From an uncultured Collinsella sp. (GTDB lineage Bacteria > Actinomycetota > Coriobacteriia > Coriobacteriales > Coriobacteriaceae), in NCBI GenBank assembly GCA_900540945.1, contig UQHQ01000002.1:1-64000 (forward strand): a DNA stretch of 64,000 nt, written 5' to 3'. Below, piece after piece: positions 15,350 to 22,567 of the stretch; position 1 is the first letter of the stretch; each line of letters starts with the position of its first letter. The notes beneath the pieces are model-generated. The model did no database searches. It was not told the origin of the DNA and saw nothing but the letters and a program-made list of their open reading frames with translations. The position numbers and the translations under genes are program-made.

Positions 15350-16717
15350 CTACAAGCAAAAAGCCATATACAACGGAAGATGTGCCAGCTGTGCTTCGGC
15401 ATCCCACTCGAGTTGTTTAGGGTGCAACACGTAAGCCATCCCAATCTTCTTGTTAAAGCGCGCGCGGAATCGGTCGAGGGAGATGGTTCCGTATCTGCGT
15501 GGCGACTTAACTTCGATGGGGCTGATGCGCGGCTTTCCGGCGGCATTGACATAGGGTCGGGTAACGAGGAAGTCGATTTCCATGCGCTCCTCCCCCTCCT
15601 TCTTTCCGCTTTGGGAATAAAAGAAGAGTCTGTATCCATTGGCCTTTAGAGATTGGGCAACGTAGTTTTCGGTAAGCATTCCTTCGTTCAATCCGATGTC
15701 GCCGCGAAGCACGGCCCTGTAAACGTCTTCATCGGTATCGTTGTTGTCAGAGAAGGCAAGCGTTACAAGCAGGCCGGTGTCCGCCATGTAGCACTTGAGG
15801 GCCGTTTGCTCCATGCTGAGTGAAAGGCCCACGCTCGGTTCGCTTGCGGCATAGCAGATATTGGCAATTCGCGCGTCTGCCAGCCAAAAGAAGGCTTCTT
15901 CGTAGGTGCGCATGCGTGCGTTTTTATCAAGTGAGGAAAGCTTGAATCGTTTTTCGTGCCTAGAGAGCTGACCCGGGATGCCATCGAGTACGGAGACGAC
16001 TTTGAATTCGTAACCGGTTGCAAAACGAGAGATATCGTTGCGATAGAGCTGGACGATTCGGCGCTTCGAAGCGTCGACGGGCGCAAAAGCGCGCTGTTCA
16101 ACATAGATGGATACCGGCTCAGGCATGCCGCCTACGAGCATGTATTCGCGCATAAGGGAGAGCGCTCTGCGATGTAGGGCATCGGGGAGCGGCTTCATCT
16201 TGTTAAAACTCATGCGAATGAGATCGGCCAGCCCCTTTTCGTCCATGCCCCAAAGAAACTCCTCAAAGTCGAGGGGCTCAAGTTCCAGAGACTCTTCCTC
16301 GGATGGGATGATGATATCTTTAATGTTCTGCTTGATGCTGAGCAGGGATCCAGTTTCGATGTAGTCGTAACGTCCGTCTGCAACGAGATACTTGATGAGT
16401 CCGCGTGCTTGCGGGTACATCTGGACCTCGTCAAAGACGATAAGCGTCTCGTGTTCATAGAGTTTGACGTTATAGAAAACCGAGAGATAGAGGAAGAGCG
16501 AGTCGAAGTCAGTGCGATAGTCCTCAAAATATTGCTTAACTTCGGCAGGTGCTTGAAAGAAATCAATGACAAGGCAGGACTTGTATTCGGTTTCTCCAAA
16601 CGTGCGGGCAAGCGTGCTCTTGCCGACGCGGCGGGCTCCTTCAATAAGAAGTGCTGTTTTACCAGCGCTTTCATGCTTCCATTTTAGTAGTTTGTCATAG
16701 GCTTTTCGTTTAAGCAT
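15350..16717 (-). CDS. AAA ATPase with C-terminal DUF4143 domain
   Basis: A 455-residue protein. The N-terminal AAA_14-type ATPase has a Walker A loop, GARRVGKS (near residue 25), and Walker B LIVFDEVQMYP (near 90). The DUF4143 region follows, with MEIDFLVTR and SPIEVKSPRRYG near the C-terminus, the spacing of a PD-(D/E)XK nuclease-like core. Such proteins are common and poorly understood in gut bacteria; roles in defence or regulation have been suggested but not established. I chose ATG 16717 because three 33-bp-spaced direct repeats lie just upstream; the frame stays open through them to 16765. It is AT-richer than its neighbours and the only gene here facing left, which suggests acquisition. 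Confidence 0.8.
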   Translation of the reverse strand: MLKRKAYDKLLKWKHESAGKTALLIEGARRVGKSTLARTFGETEYKSCLVIDFFQAPAEVKQYFEDYRTDFDSLFLYLSVFYNVKLYEHETLIVFDEVQMYPQARGLIKYLVADGRYDYIETGSLLSIKQNIKDIIIPSEEESLELEPLDFEEFLWGMDEKGLADLIRMSFNKMKPLPDALHRRALSLMREYMLVGGMPEPVSIYVEQRAFAPVDASKRRIVQLYRNDISRFATGYEFKVVSVLDGIPGQLSRHEKRFKLSSLDKNARMRTYEEAFFWLADARIANICYAASEPSVGLSLSMEQTALKCYMADTGLLVTLAFSDNNDTDEDVYRAVLRGDIGLNEGMLTENYVAQSLKANGYRLFFYSQSGKKEGEERMEIDFLVTRPYVNAAGKPRISPIEVKSPRRYGTISLDRFRARFNKKIGMAYVLHPKQLEWDAEAQLAHLPLYMAFCL

Positions 16718-16729
16718 GGCTACCTCGTA

Positions 16730-16812
16730 CACGATATCCAGAACTTTTATAACCTGATTATGCACGATATCCAGAACTTCAGACCCTTAGAATTGCACGA
16801 TATCCAGAACTT
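16730..16812 (-). repeat. Three phased 17-bp direct repeats upstream of the ATPase gene
   Basis: CACGATATCCAGAACTT (plus strand) occurs at 16730-16746, 16763-16779 and 16796-16812, exactly 33 bp apart, about three helical turns. The last copy lies 13 bp before the ATPase start codon. The intervening 16 bp differ. The phasing suggests binding sites on one face of the DNA; a variable tandem array is the alternative. Confidence 0.85.
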
Positions 16813-17089
16813 TGAACGATGTAAAAGCACATTATTGGCTCTTTCATTCGCAAGCCAGGTAAAGACGGTATGCCGATAGAAGAATTTAATGGGGGGGCGA
16901 CCTCTAGAGATGAATGCTCGGTGCAAAAACAAGCGCCCCAAAGAATGATTTCTCCAATTCATATGTATCCCTCGGCTAACTTAGGGCATAATGCAAAAAG
17001 TGCGACATGGCTAACTTACGGAGGCGCACCAATGGTGCACAGTCGGCCAGTCGCTTGCATCAACCGTTTCCAAGTGAGAGGGAGACAAC
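16813..17089 (+). promoter_or_regulatory. Leader region of enolase
   Basis: The 277 bp between the repeats and eno hold a direct repeat GGCTAACTTA (about 16975 and 17009), a CATAAT -10-like box near 16987, and a compact palindrome GCACCA-A-TGGTGC around 17025-17038. GAGAGGGAGA precedes the eno ATG. No other gene is supported. Confidence 0.4.
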
Positions 17090-18379
17090 ATGAGTGACAT
17101 TTTGGATGTCTACGGTCGCGAGGTGCTCGACAGCCGCGGCAACCCCACCGTAGAGGTCGAGGTCGTGCTCGAGGACGGCAGCTTCGGTCGCGCGATGGTG
17201 CCTTCGGGCGCTTCGACCGGCGCCTTTGAGGCATGCGAGTTGCGCGACGGCGACAAAGGTCGCTATCTGGGCAAGGGCGTCTCGCAGGCCGTCGAGCACG
17301 TCAACAACGAGTGCGCCGATGCCGTCGTGGGCCTCGATGCCTTCGACCAGCGTGCCGTCGATGCCGCGCTGATCGCCGCCGACGGTACGCCCAACAAGAC
17401 CAAGCTCGGCGCTAACGCCATCTTGGGCGTGTCGCTGGCCGTTGCCCGCGCTGCGGCAGAGTCGGCGGGTCTTTCGCTGTACCAGTACCTGGGCGGCGTC
17501 AACGCTCACCTGCTGCCCACGCCCATGATGAACATCCTCAACGGTGGCATGCATGCCGACAACAACGTTGACTTCCAGGAGTTCATGATCATGCCCGTGG
17601 GTGCTCCGAGCTTTGCCGAGGGCCTGCGCTGGTGCGCCGAGGTCTACCACACCCTCAAGGGCGTGCTGCACGAGGCCGGCCTTGGCGGCGGCGTGGGCGA
17701 CGAGGGCGGCTTCGCGCCCAACCTCAAGACCAATGCCGAGCCGTTCGAGTACATTACCAAGGCCGTCGAGAAGGCTGGCTTTAAGCCCGGCGTCGACTTC
17801 ATGTACGCCATGGATCCGGCCTCGACTGAGTTCTACAACGCCGAGACCGGTATGTACGAGCTCAAGGGCGAGGGTGTTGAGTACACGAGCGCCCAGATGG
17901 TCGATTACTGGGAGAAGCTCGTCGACACCTACCCCATTATCTCCATCGAGGACGGCATGGCCGAGGAGGACTGGGATGGCTGGGTCGAGCTGACCCGTCG
18001 CATCGGCAACAAGGTGCAGCTGGTGGGCGACGACCTGTTCGTTACCAACACCGAGCGTCTCAAGAAGGGCATCGAACTGGGCGCTGCCAACGCGATTCTG
18101 GTCAAGGTCAACCAGATCGGTACGCTCACCGAGTCGCTCGAGGCCATCGAGACCGCCAAGGAGGCCGGCTACGCCTGCATCGTGAGTCACCGCTCCGGCG
18201 AGACCGAGGATTCCACGATCGCCGACCTGGTCGTGGGCGTCAATGCCGGCCAGATTAAGTCGGGTGCCCCGTGCCGTAGCGACCGTATCGCCAAGTACAA
18301 CCAGCTCATCCGTATCGAGGACGAGCTCGAGGGCAGCGCGCGCTACGCCGGCAAGTCTGCGTTCTACAACATCCGCTAA
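17090..18379 (+). CDS. eno: Enolase
   Basis: A 429-residue enolase that interconverts 2-phosphoglycerate and phosphoenolpyruvate in glycolysis. Family marks: VLDSRGNPTVEVEV at the N-terminus, PSGASTGAFEACELRDG, the catalytic GVGDEGGFAPNL (near residue 202), the magnesium ligands in SIEDGMAEEDWDGW and LVGDDLFVTN, the catalytic Lys in ILVKVNQIGTLTE, and the signature SHRSGETEDSTIADL. The length is standard. GAGGGAGA precedes the ATG. A strong terminator follows at 18443-18475, so it is probably monocistronic. Confidence 0.98.
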   Translation: MSDILDVYGREVLDSRGNPTVEVEVVLEDGSFGRAMVPSGASTGAFEACELRDGDKGRYLGKGVSQAVEHVNNECADAVVGLDAFDQRAVDAALIAADGTPNKTKLGANAILGVSLAVARAAAESAGLSLYQYLGGVNAHLLPTPMMNILNGGMHADNNVDFQEFMIMPVGAPSFAEGLRWCAEVYHTLKGVLHEAGLGGGVGDEGGFAPNLKTNAEPFEYITKAVEKAGFKPGVDFMYAMDPASTEFYNAETGMYELKGEGVEYTSAQMVDYWEKLVDTYPIISIEDGMAEEDWDGWVELTRRIGNKVQLVGDDLFVTNTERLKKGIELGAANAILVKVNQIGTLTESLEAIETAKEAGYACIVSHRSGETEDSTIADLVVGVNAGQIKSGAPCRSDRIAKYNQLIRIEDELEGSARYAGKSAFYNIR

Positions 18380-18442
18380 ACAAGTGGTGCCCGTGGGGGC
18401 GGGGTTGACTCGGCTCCGCTCCACTTCTGATGGTCGCCATTG

Positions 18443-18475
18443 GGCGCTGGGCCGTGTGGCTCAGCGCCTTTTTTA
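18443..18475 (+). terminator. Rho-independent terminator after eno
   Basis: GGCGCTG pairs with CAGCGCC around a short loop and is followed by seven T. Confidence 0.85.
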
Positions 18476-18565
18476 TGTCGAGCAAAGGCTGGCGAAGGCG
18501 GTGCGGGTGCTCGTGCTATAACTAAGGGACTTAGCGCAAACAAACCTCAACCGCACAAGGCGCAC

Positions 18566-19327
18566 ATGGATCAGATTTACGACAACAGGTACTATTCCGC
18601 CGGTTCGCGTGAGCCGTCGTCTCGTCGTGCGCGTACCGCGCAGCTTGGCGGGTCTGGTTATGCTGGTGCTGATCGCTCCAGGTATAGCTCGCCGGCGACT
18701 TCGCATCCCAATGTTCAGCCAAATAGTTCCTCGGATAGTCCGGTGCGCCCATCGCGTTCCGCGCATGCGTCGCGCCCTTCGACCCAGACGTCCGACAAGC
18801 CGCGCCGTCCCTCAAGCCGTCTTTCGGGCTCGGACTTCATGCACTACGCCAACGACAACGCAGTGGTCAAGGCAATTTACGACTTTACCCACGGTCCTCA
18901 GCGAGGGCTATTCATCGGCATTGTCGTTGCCCTGGTGCTCGTGAGCCTGTATTTCCCCGTGCGCGATCTGTACGTGGCAAAGCGTTCGAGCGATATCTTG
19001 GCCAAGCAGGTCGAGATTCGCCAGCAGTACAACGACGACTTGCAGAAAAGCGTCGACAAACTGCTCTCGGAGGAGGGTATCAAGGACGCGGCATCCGAGG
19101 ACTTGGGCCTGGTGATGCCTGGCGAGAAGAGGATTGAAGTGCAGGGCCTGGACGACGATTCGGATTCGTCCTCGAGCAAGAAGTCGTCGAACGCCAAGAA
19201 GGCCAGCGAAGTTGCCAAGGAAATCGAAGAAGTCGGTAAGGACGCGCCGTGGTACATCCAGGCGCTCGACATGCTGTTTGGGTTTAACGGTGTCGAGGGC
19301 CAGACGGTCGTGTCCAACGGCAAATAG
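18566..19327 (+). CDS. Septum formation initiator family protein (FtsB/DivIC-like)
   Basis: A 253-residue bitopic membrane protein. Residues 1 to about 95 are a Ser/Arg/Pro-rich cytoplasmic region. One membrane helix follows near 112-132 (GLFIGIVVALVLVSLYF), then a coiled-coil stretch (SSDILAKQVEIRQQYND, about 142-170) and the short conserved GIKDAASEDLGLVMPGE typical of FtsB/DivIC. An acidic, Ser/Lys-rich tail ends the protein. Such proteins join the divisome with FtsL and FtsQ. The ATG at 18566 follows the eno terminator; a frame open from 18440 runs through that terminator and was discarded. A TATAAC -10 candidate lies near 18517. The Ppx/GppA gene starts 20 bp after. Confidence 0.8.
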   Translation: MDQIYDNRYYSAGSREPSSRRARTAQLGGSGYAGADRSRYSSPATSHPNVQPNSSSDSPVRPSRSAHASRPSTQTSDKPRRPSSRLSGSDFMHYANDNAVVKAIYDFTHGPQRGLFIGIVVALVLVSLYFPVRDLYVAKRSSDILAKQVEIRQQYNDDLQKSVDKLLSEEGIKDAASEDLGLVMPGEKRIEVQGLDDDSDSSSSKKSSNAKKASEVAKEIEEVGKDAPWYIQALDMLFGFNGVEGQTVVSNGK

Positions 19328-19347
19328 CGCCCGGAGGGGAGCCTGCA

Positions 19348-20349
19348 ATGGCAGATTGCAAACGCTATAAGGTAGCCGCGATCGACCTGGGAACAGTGTC
19401 GTCGCGACTGGTGTTAGCGCAGGTCGAGGCCGGGGCGATCGTGGAATCGTCCAAGCATACCGAGATCACCGACTTGGGCGAGGGCGTGGACGCGACGGGC
19501 CGCTTTTGCGAGGCGGCCGTTGAGCGCGTGCTCGCCGCATGCCGCATGTTTGTGGACGAGGCGCGTGCCTTTGGGGCCGCGTGCATCTGCACCACATGCA
19601 CGAGCGCCGCGCGCGATGCGTCCAATGCCGCGCTGCTGCTGGACGGCCTGCGCGATCTGGGGCTTGAGCCACAGGTGATTCCGGGCGAGGTCGAGGCACG
19701 CCTGACGTTTTTTGGCGTGGCGCACGACTTTGCTGGCGAGCGCATCATTGTTGCCGATTCGGGCGGCGGATCCACGGAGCTCGCGACGGGCGTCTATGCG
19801 CCGGAGCGTGGGGTCTTTGCGCTGGAGGGCACGCGTTCGCTGGACATCGGTTGTCGCCGCGTGACGGAGCGGTTCTTCTCGGCGCTGCCGCCTGCGGACG
19901 GCGAGCTTGCTGCCGCTGCCGCGTGGGCAGGTGAGCAGTTCGCCGCCTATTTTGAAGGCCTGCCCAGCGACTTTGAGCGCGCCGAACGCCTGGTCGCCGT
20001 GGGCGGCACCGTCACCACGCTCGTGGCGCTCGTTCATAAGCTGGAACCGTACAATTCGAGCTTTGTGCACCTGCGCGAGCTTTCGCTGGATCAGGTTTCG
20101 GCCGCTATCGAGCGCATGTCTGTGTTGGATGCGGACGGCATCGCCGCTCTACCGGGTGTACAGCCCAAACGCGCGGGCGTGATCTTGGCGGGCGCCGTGG
20201 TGATCCACGAGCTCATGCGAGCCGGCGGCTACAAGACGCTCACTGTAAGCGAGAACAGCCTACTCGCCGGCATGGTCGCCACCATCAACGAGGTTCTCGA
20301 CGGTGCGACCCCCACCATCGCCTGGGTCCCCAGCCTGAGCGCTCTTTAA
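19348..20349 (+). CDS. Ppx/GppA family phosphatase
   Basis: A 333-residue ASKHA-fold protein of the exopolyphosphatase/guanosine pentaphosphatase family. The first phosphate loop is VAAIDLGTVSSRLVLAQV and the second is VADSGGGSTELATG, with VAVGGTVTTLVAL and an inner helix region carrying PKRAGVILAGAVV. There is no C-terminal HD-type extension, so this is the short Ppx form that hydrolyses polyphosphate or pppGpp. GGAGGGGAG precedes the ATG. It lies 20 bp after the FtsB-like gene, a pairing common in actinobacteria. Substrate preference cannot be told from sequence. Confidence 0.87.
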   Translation: MADCKRYKVAAIDLGTVSSRLVLAQVEAGAIVESSKHTEITDLGEGVDATGRFCEAAVERVLAACRMFVDEARAFGAACICTTCTSAARDASNAALLLDGLRDLGLEPQVIPGEVEARLTFFGVAHDFAGERIIVADSGGGSTELATGVYAPERGVFALEGTRSLDIGCRRVTERFFSALPPADGELAAAAAWAGEQFAAYFEGLPSDFERAERLVAVGGTVTTLVALVHKLEPYNSSFVHLRELSLDQVSAAIERMSVLDADGIAALPGVQPKRAGVILAGAVVIHELMRAGGYKTLTVSENSLLAGMVATINEVLDGATPTIAWVPSLSAL

Positions 20350-20439
20350 CCGTCTTCCTCTGAGTTGCGGTGAAATAGTTCCTAAATAAGCTGGTAAACG
20401 GTATAAACAGGATCTATTCCACCGCAGCTTAGAGCCCCA

Positions 20440-20515
20440 CCGGCGTCCAAAAGAAACGAGCCCGCATCCCTGGGGGACACGGGCTCGTAAACAATACGTG
20501 GTAGGGGCGGTGGGA
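20440..20515. repeat. Upstream copy of the terminator plus tRNA-Leu tail
   Basis: This stretch repeats 20636-20712: CCGGCGTCCAAAAGAAACGA, the hairpin of the terminator, and then GGTAGGGGCGGTGGGAC, which equals the last bases of the tRNA-Leu gene. It stops matching there, so it is a truncated duplicate carrying only the 3' tip of the tRNA. Confidence 0.75.
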
Positions 20516-20624
20516 CGTCCGCGTATTTGCTGCGCAAATCCGCACCGGCTTCGACCGCCTGCCGGCGCCCTCGTCGGCTCGCTGCGGACGCTGCGCGTCC
20601 GCCTGGTGCTCGCCCCCTCGCGGG

Positions 20625-20646
20625 TTCGAGTCCCGCCGGCGTCCAA
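20625..20646 (+). other. tRNA-like T-arm fragment
   Basis: GCGGG-TTCGAGT-CCCGC has a perfect five-base stem and a canonical T loop on the plus strand, followed by CGGCGTCCA. No anticodon arm or matching acceptor strand lies upstream at the right distance, so it is a fragment rather than a working tRNA. Confidence 0.45.
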
Positions 20647-20686
20647 AAGAAACGAGCCCGCATCCCAACGGGACACGGGCTCGTAA
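20646..20686 (-). terminator. Terminator of the tRNA-Leu gene
   Basis: On the minus strand ACGAGCCCGTG pairs with the GCGGGCTCGT arm, followed by TTCTTTT. It lies 10 bases after the tRNA 3' end. Confidence 0.75.
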
Positions 20687-20695
20687 GCAATCACA

Positions 20696-20780
20696 TGGTA
20701 GGGGCGGTGGGACTCGAACCCACAATCCTTGCGGCGAGAGATTTTAAGTCTCCTGCGTATGCCAATTCCGCCACGCCCCC
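20696..20780 (-). tRNA. tRNA-Leu (anticodon TAA)
   Basis: An 85-nt cloverleaf with encoded CCA. Acceptor stem GGGGGCG/CGCCCCT, D arm GGCGGAATTGGCATACGC, anticodon loop CTTAAAA giving TAA, a long variable arm (class II, as for Leu), T arm GTGGG-TTCGAGT-CCCAC, then A-CCA. Confidence 0.95.
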
Positions 20781-20811
20781 GTGAGACTAGAAGTCTAGCA
20801 CAAGCCGTCCG

Positions 20812-21435
20812 TTACGCGTTGACGGCCATCGAGTGTTGGCCCGACTTCTCCAGGAACTCCTGGAACTTGGCTTCGTCGCCCTTGTTCTTGTACTGCAGGG
20901 CCAGCAGGTATTCCAGGCGGCAGCTCTTGACCTTGTCGTCGCTGGCCTCCTTGAGCATGCGCTCCAGCTCGGGGATGTCGTTATGGCGCTTGAGGATCAT
21001 CGTGTCATACATCAGTTGGCATTCGTGTGCGACCGCCTCGGCCTGACCGCCCTCAAAGCCCTCGATCTCGTGCAACAGCTCCTTGGACTTTTTGCGGTCC
21101 TCCTGGCCAACGTAGTAGTTAAAGGCCTTGATCACCAGGTCGACACGCTGCATCTTGGGCAGGTTGAGTCCCAGCAGCAAATTGAACATCTCGTCGGCGC
21201 GCTTGTGGTCCTCGCGCAGCAGATAGGAGTTCAGGCGCAGGTAGTCGCGGTTATAGCGCGGGTACAGCATGCTGGTGAGTTTGCCATCGAGCAAGCGATC
21301 GAACTCGTCCCACTGCTTGGCAGCCATAAGCTGCTGCAGGCGCTTAAACGTGGTGCGTTTTTTGACGCTAAAGAACACCGACACGGCGATACAGATGATG
21401 ACGACGGCGGTCCAGAGGGTGCGGGAATCGGGCAT
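20812..21435 (-). CDS. Membrane-anchored helical-repeat protein of unknown function
   Basis: A 207-residue protein with one N-terminal membrane helix (TLWTAVVIICIAVSVFFSV, about residues 6-24) and a long, all-helical soluble part. Segments such as DLVIKAFNYYVGQEDRKKSK and CRLEYLLALQYKNKGDEAKF have the spacing of TPR-like helical pairs. I do not recognise a named family. The N-terminus-in, single-anchor layout suggests a scaffold on one face of the membrane. The tRNA-Leu gene lies just upstream in plus coordinates on the same strand. The start ATG has AGGACCC-like purines only, so an alternative start is possible. Confidence 0.7.
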   Translation of the reverse strand: MPDSRTLWTAVVIICIAVSVFFSVKKRTTFKRLQQLMAAKQWDEFDRLLDGKLTSMLYPRYNRDYLRLNSYLLREDHKRADEMFNLLLGLNLPKMQRVDLVIKAFNYYVGQEDRKKSKELLHEIEGFEGGQAEAVAHECQLMYDTMILKRHNDIPELERMLKEASDDKVKSCRLEYLLALQYKNKGDEAKFQEFLEKSGQHSMAVNA

Positions 21436-21598
21436 ATTGGGGTCCTTAGTCGCTCATAAAGCGAGCGGTATGACAACACGTACTAGATGTATTATACGCA
21501 GCGCGCAAGCAAACTGGCATAAAAGCTCATCGAGGCTGAGTGCCATCGCTCGCTGCGGTACACTTACCTAAAGTAAACCACGAAGGGAGACATTACCT

Positions 21599-21886
21599 AT
21601 GAAGAAGATCGTTTTGGCTTGCGGCGCTGGCGCTGCTACTTCCACGCTCGTTGCCCAGAAGGTCGCTACCCTGCTCGACGCCAACGGTTACGCCGACAAG
21701 TACGAGATCGCGCAGTGCGCCATCTCCGAGGCCAAGGATTACTGCGACGAGGGCGCCGACCTGCTGATTGCCACCACCGTTGCCCCCGAGGGCCTCACCT
21801 GCCCGTACGTGAGCGGCGTGCCCTTCATGACCGGCATGAACCGCGTCGCTGCCGAGAAGGCCGTTCTCGACGTCATGGCACAGTAG
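21599..21886 (+). CDS. PTS sugar transporter subunit IIB, galactitol type
   Basis: A 95-residue PTS IIB protein of the GatB fold. The phosphocysteine lies in LACGAGAATSTLVAQKV (Cys near residue 8), matching the CGAG-x-ATST loop of galactitol IIB. In this family IIB passes phosphate from IIA to sugar entering through IIC. No IIA or IIC gene is near, so this is an orphan subunit that must work with partners encoded elsewhere or have a regulatory role. GAAGGGAGA precedes the ATG. The VOC gene follows within 11 bases, suggesting co-expression. Confidence 0.85.
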   Translation: MKKIVLACGAGAATSTLVAQKVATLLDANGYADKYEIAQCAISEAKDYCDEGADLLIATTVAPEGLTCPYVSGVPFMTGMNRVAAEKAVLDVMAQ

Positions 21887-21897
21887 GCGCTGACTGC

Positions 21898-22272
21898 ATG
21901 AGTGAACAGAACGCCAATCCGGTAGAGCTCTTTGGTATGCGCGTTGCCCATGTGGGCATTAACGCCGCCGACCCGGCAGACGCCTTGGAGATCGCGGAAC
22001 TGTTCTCGACGATGATGGGCCTGCCCGTCATCGAGACCCCGGTTTCGTACTTCAATGATTCGCTGGTCGAGGTCATGAAGCAGAACGGTCGTGGCGCCAA
22101 GGGCCACATTGGCTTTGCCGTCAACGACATTGATGCGGCCGAGAAGTGGTTTGCCGAGCGCGGGCTCGAGGTCAACGAGGAGTCGCGCGTGCTGCTGCCC
22201 GACGGCGGCACCAAGCTCGTGTACTTTAAGCGCGAGTTTGCCGGCTTCGCCGTGCACCTGTGCCGCGAGTAG
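21898..22272 (+). CDS. VOC (glyoxalase-like) domain protein, similar to the domain fused to KDPG aldolase
   Basis: A 124-residue vicinal-oxygen-chelate protein with the paired beta-alpha-beta modules. VAHVGINAADPADALEIA begins module 1 and GHIGFAVNDIDAAEKWFAER begins module 2; GFAVHLCRE ends it. From memory, this resembles the C-terminal VOC domain that some Firmicutes attach to 2-keto-3-deoxy-6-phosphogluconate aldolase; here it stands alone. Metal-ligand positions (His near residue 18, Glu near 58, His near 67) look plausible. It follows the galactitol-type IIB by 11 bp, so a role in sugar-acid or hexitol breakdown is a reasonable guess, not a finding. A strong terminator follows. Confidence 0.7.
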   Translation: MSEQNANPVELFGMRVAHVGINAADPADALEIAELFSTMMGLPVIETPVSYFNDSLVEVMKQNGRGAKGHIGFAVNDIDAAEKWFAERGLEVNEESRVLLPDGGTKLVYFKREFAGFAVHLCRE

Positions 22273-22295
22273 CGCACAAGCTGCTATAGCTAACG

Positions 22296-22333
22296 AAAAA
22301 TGGGGCAAGGTCGCGTGGCCTTGCCCCATTTTT
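22296..22333 (+). terminator. Bidirectional terminator after the VOC gene
   Basis: AAAAATGGGGCAAGG pairs with CCTTGCCCCATTTTT around a short loop. A-tract and T-tract on either side allow use from both directions. Confidence 0.9.
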
Positions 22334-22369
22334 AATGCCGAGAGGGTGACTGACGGACTGCCGTAAATT

Positions 22370-22549
22370 GAAGGTGAATGACTTTCCGCGAAGTGAACAA
22401 GTGAAATCGAACCCCTGAAGCATCGACACTTTGGAGGCGCCGTTTCCTGCGGTTTTGTCAGGTATTTCCTGCGGTTTTGGCGCCAAAAAGTGCGAATGCA
22501 TCGGGGGTCCAAAATAGGTCGTTCACTTCGCGGAAAAACATTCACCTTC
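22370..22549. repeat. 180-bp palindromic element, copy 1
   Basis: The ends are inverted copies: GAAGGTGAATG-AC-TTTCCGCG and its complement, continuing through GAAGTGAAC. Pairing resumes further in around GAACCCC-TGAAGCAT and GGCGCC. The centre has TTTCCTGCGGTTTTG twice (22443-22457 and 22465-22479). It lies between convergent genes. Copy 2 at 25442-25621 has the same length. Confidence 0.85.
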
Positions 22550-22567
22550 GATTCGTGAGAGACGCTC

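Noticed and set aside
16730..16812. Possible CRISPR array
   Set aside because: Only three 17-bp repeats with 16-bp gaps, no cas genes, and the repeat does not look like a CRISPR repeat.
20570..20650. Possible second, plus-strand tRNA
   Set aside because: Only a T arm is present; no anticodon arm, D arm or acceptor partner at the right distance.
20260..20725. Several overlapping minus-strand frames across the tRNA-Leu duplicate region
   Set aside because: Their shared peptides come from translating the repeated tRNA tail and terminator, and they overlap non-coding features.
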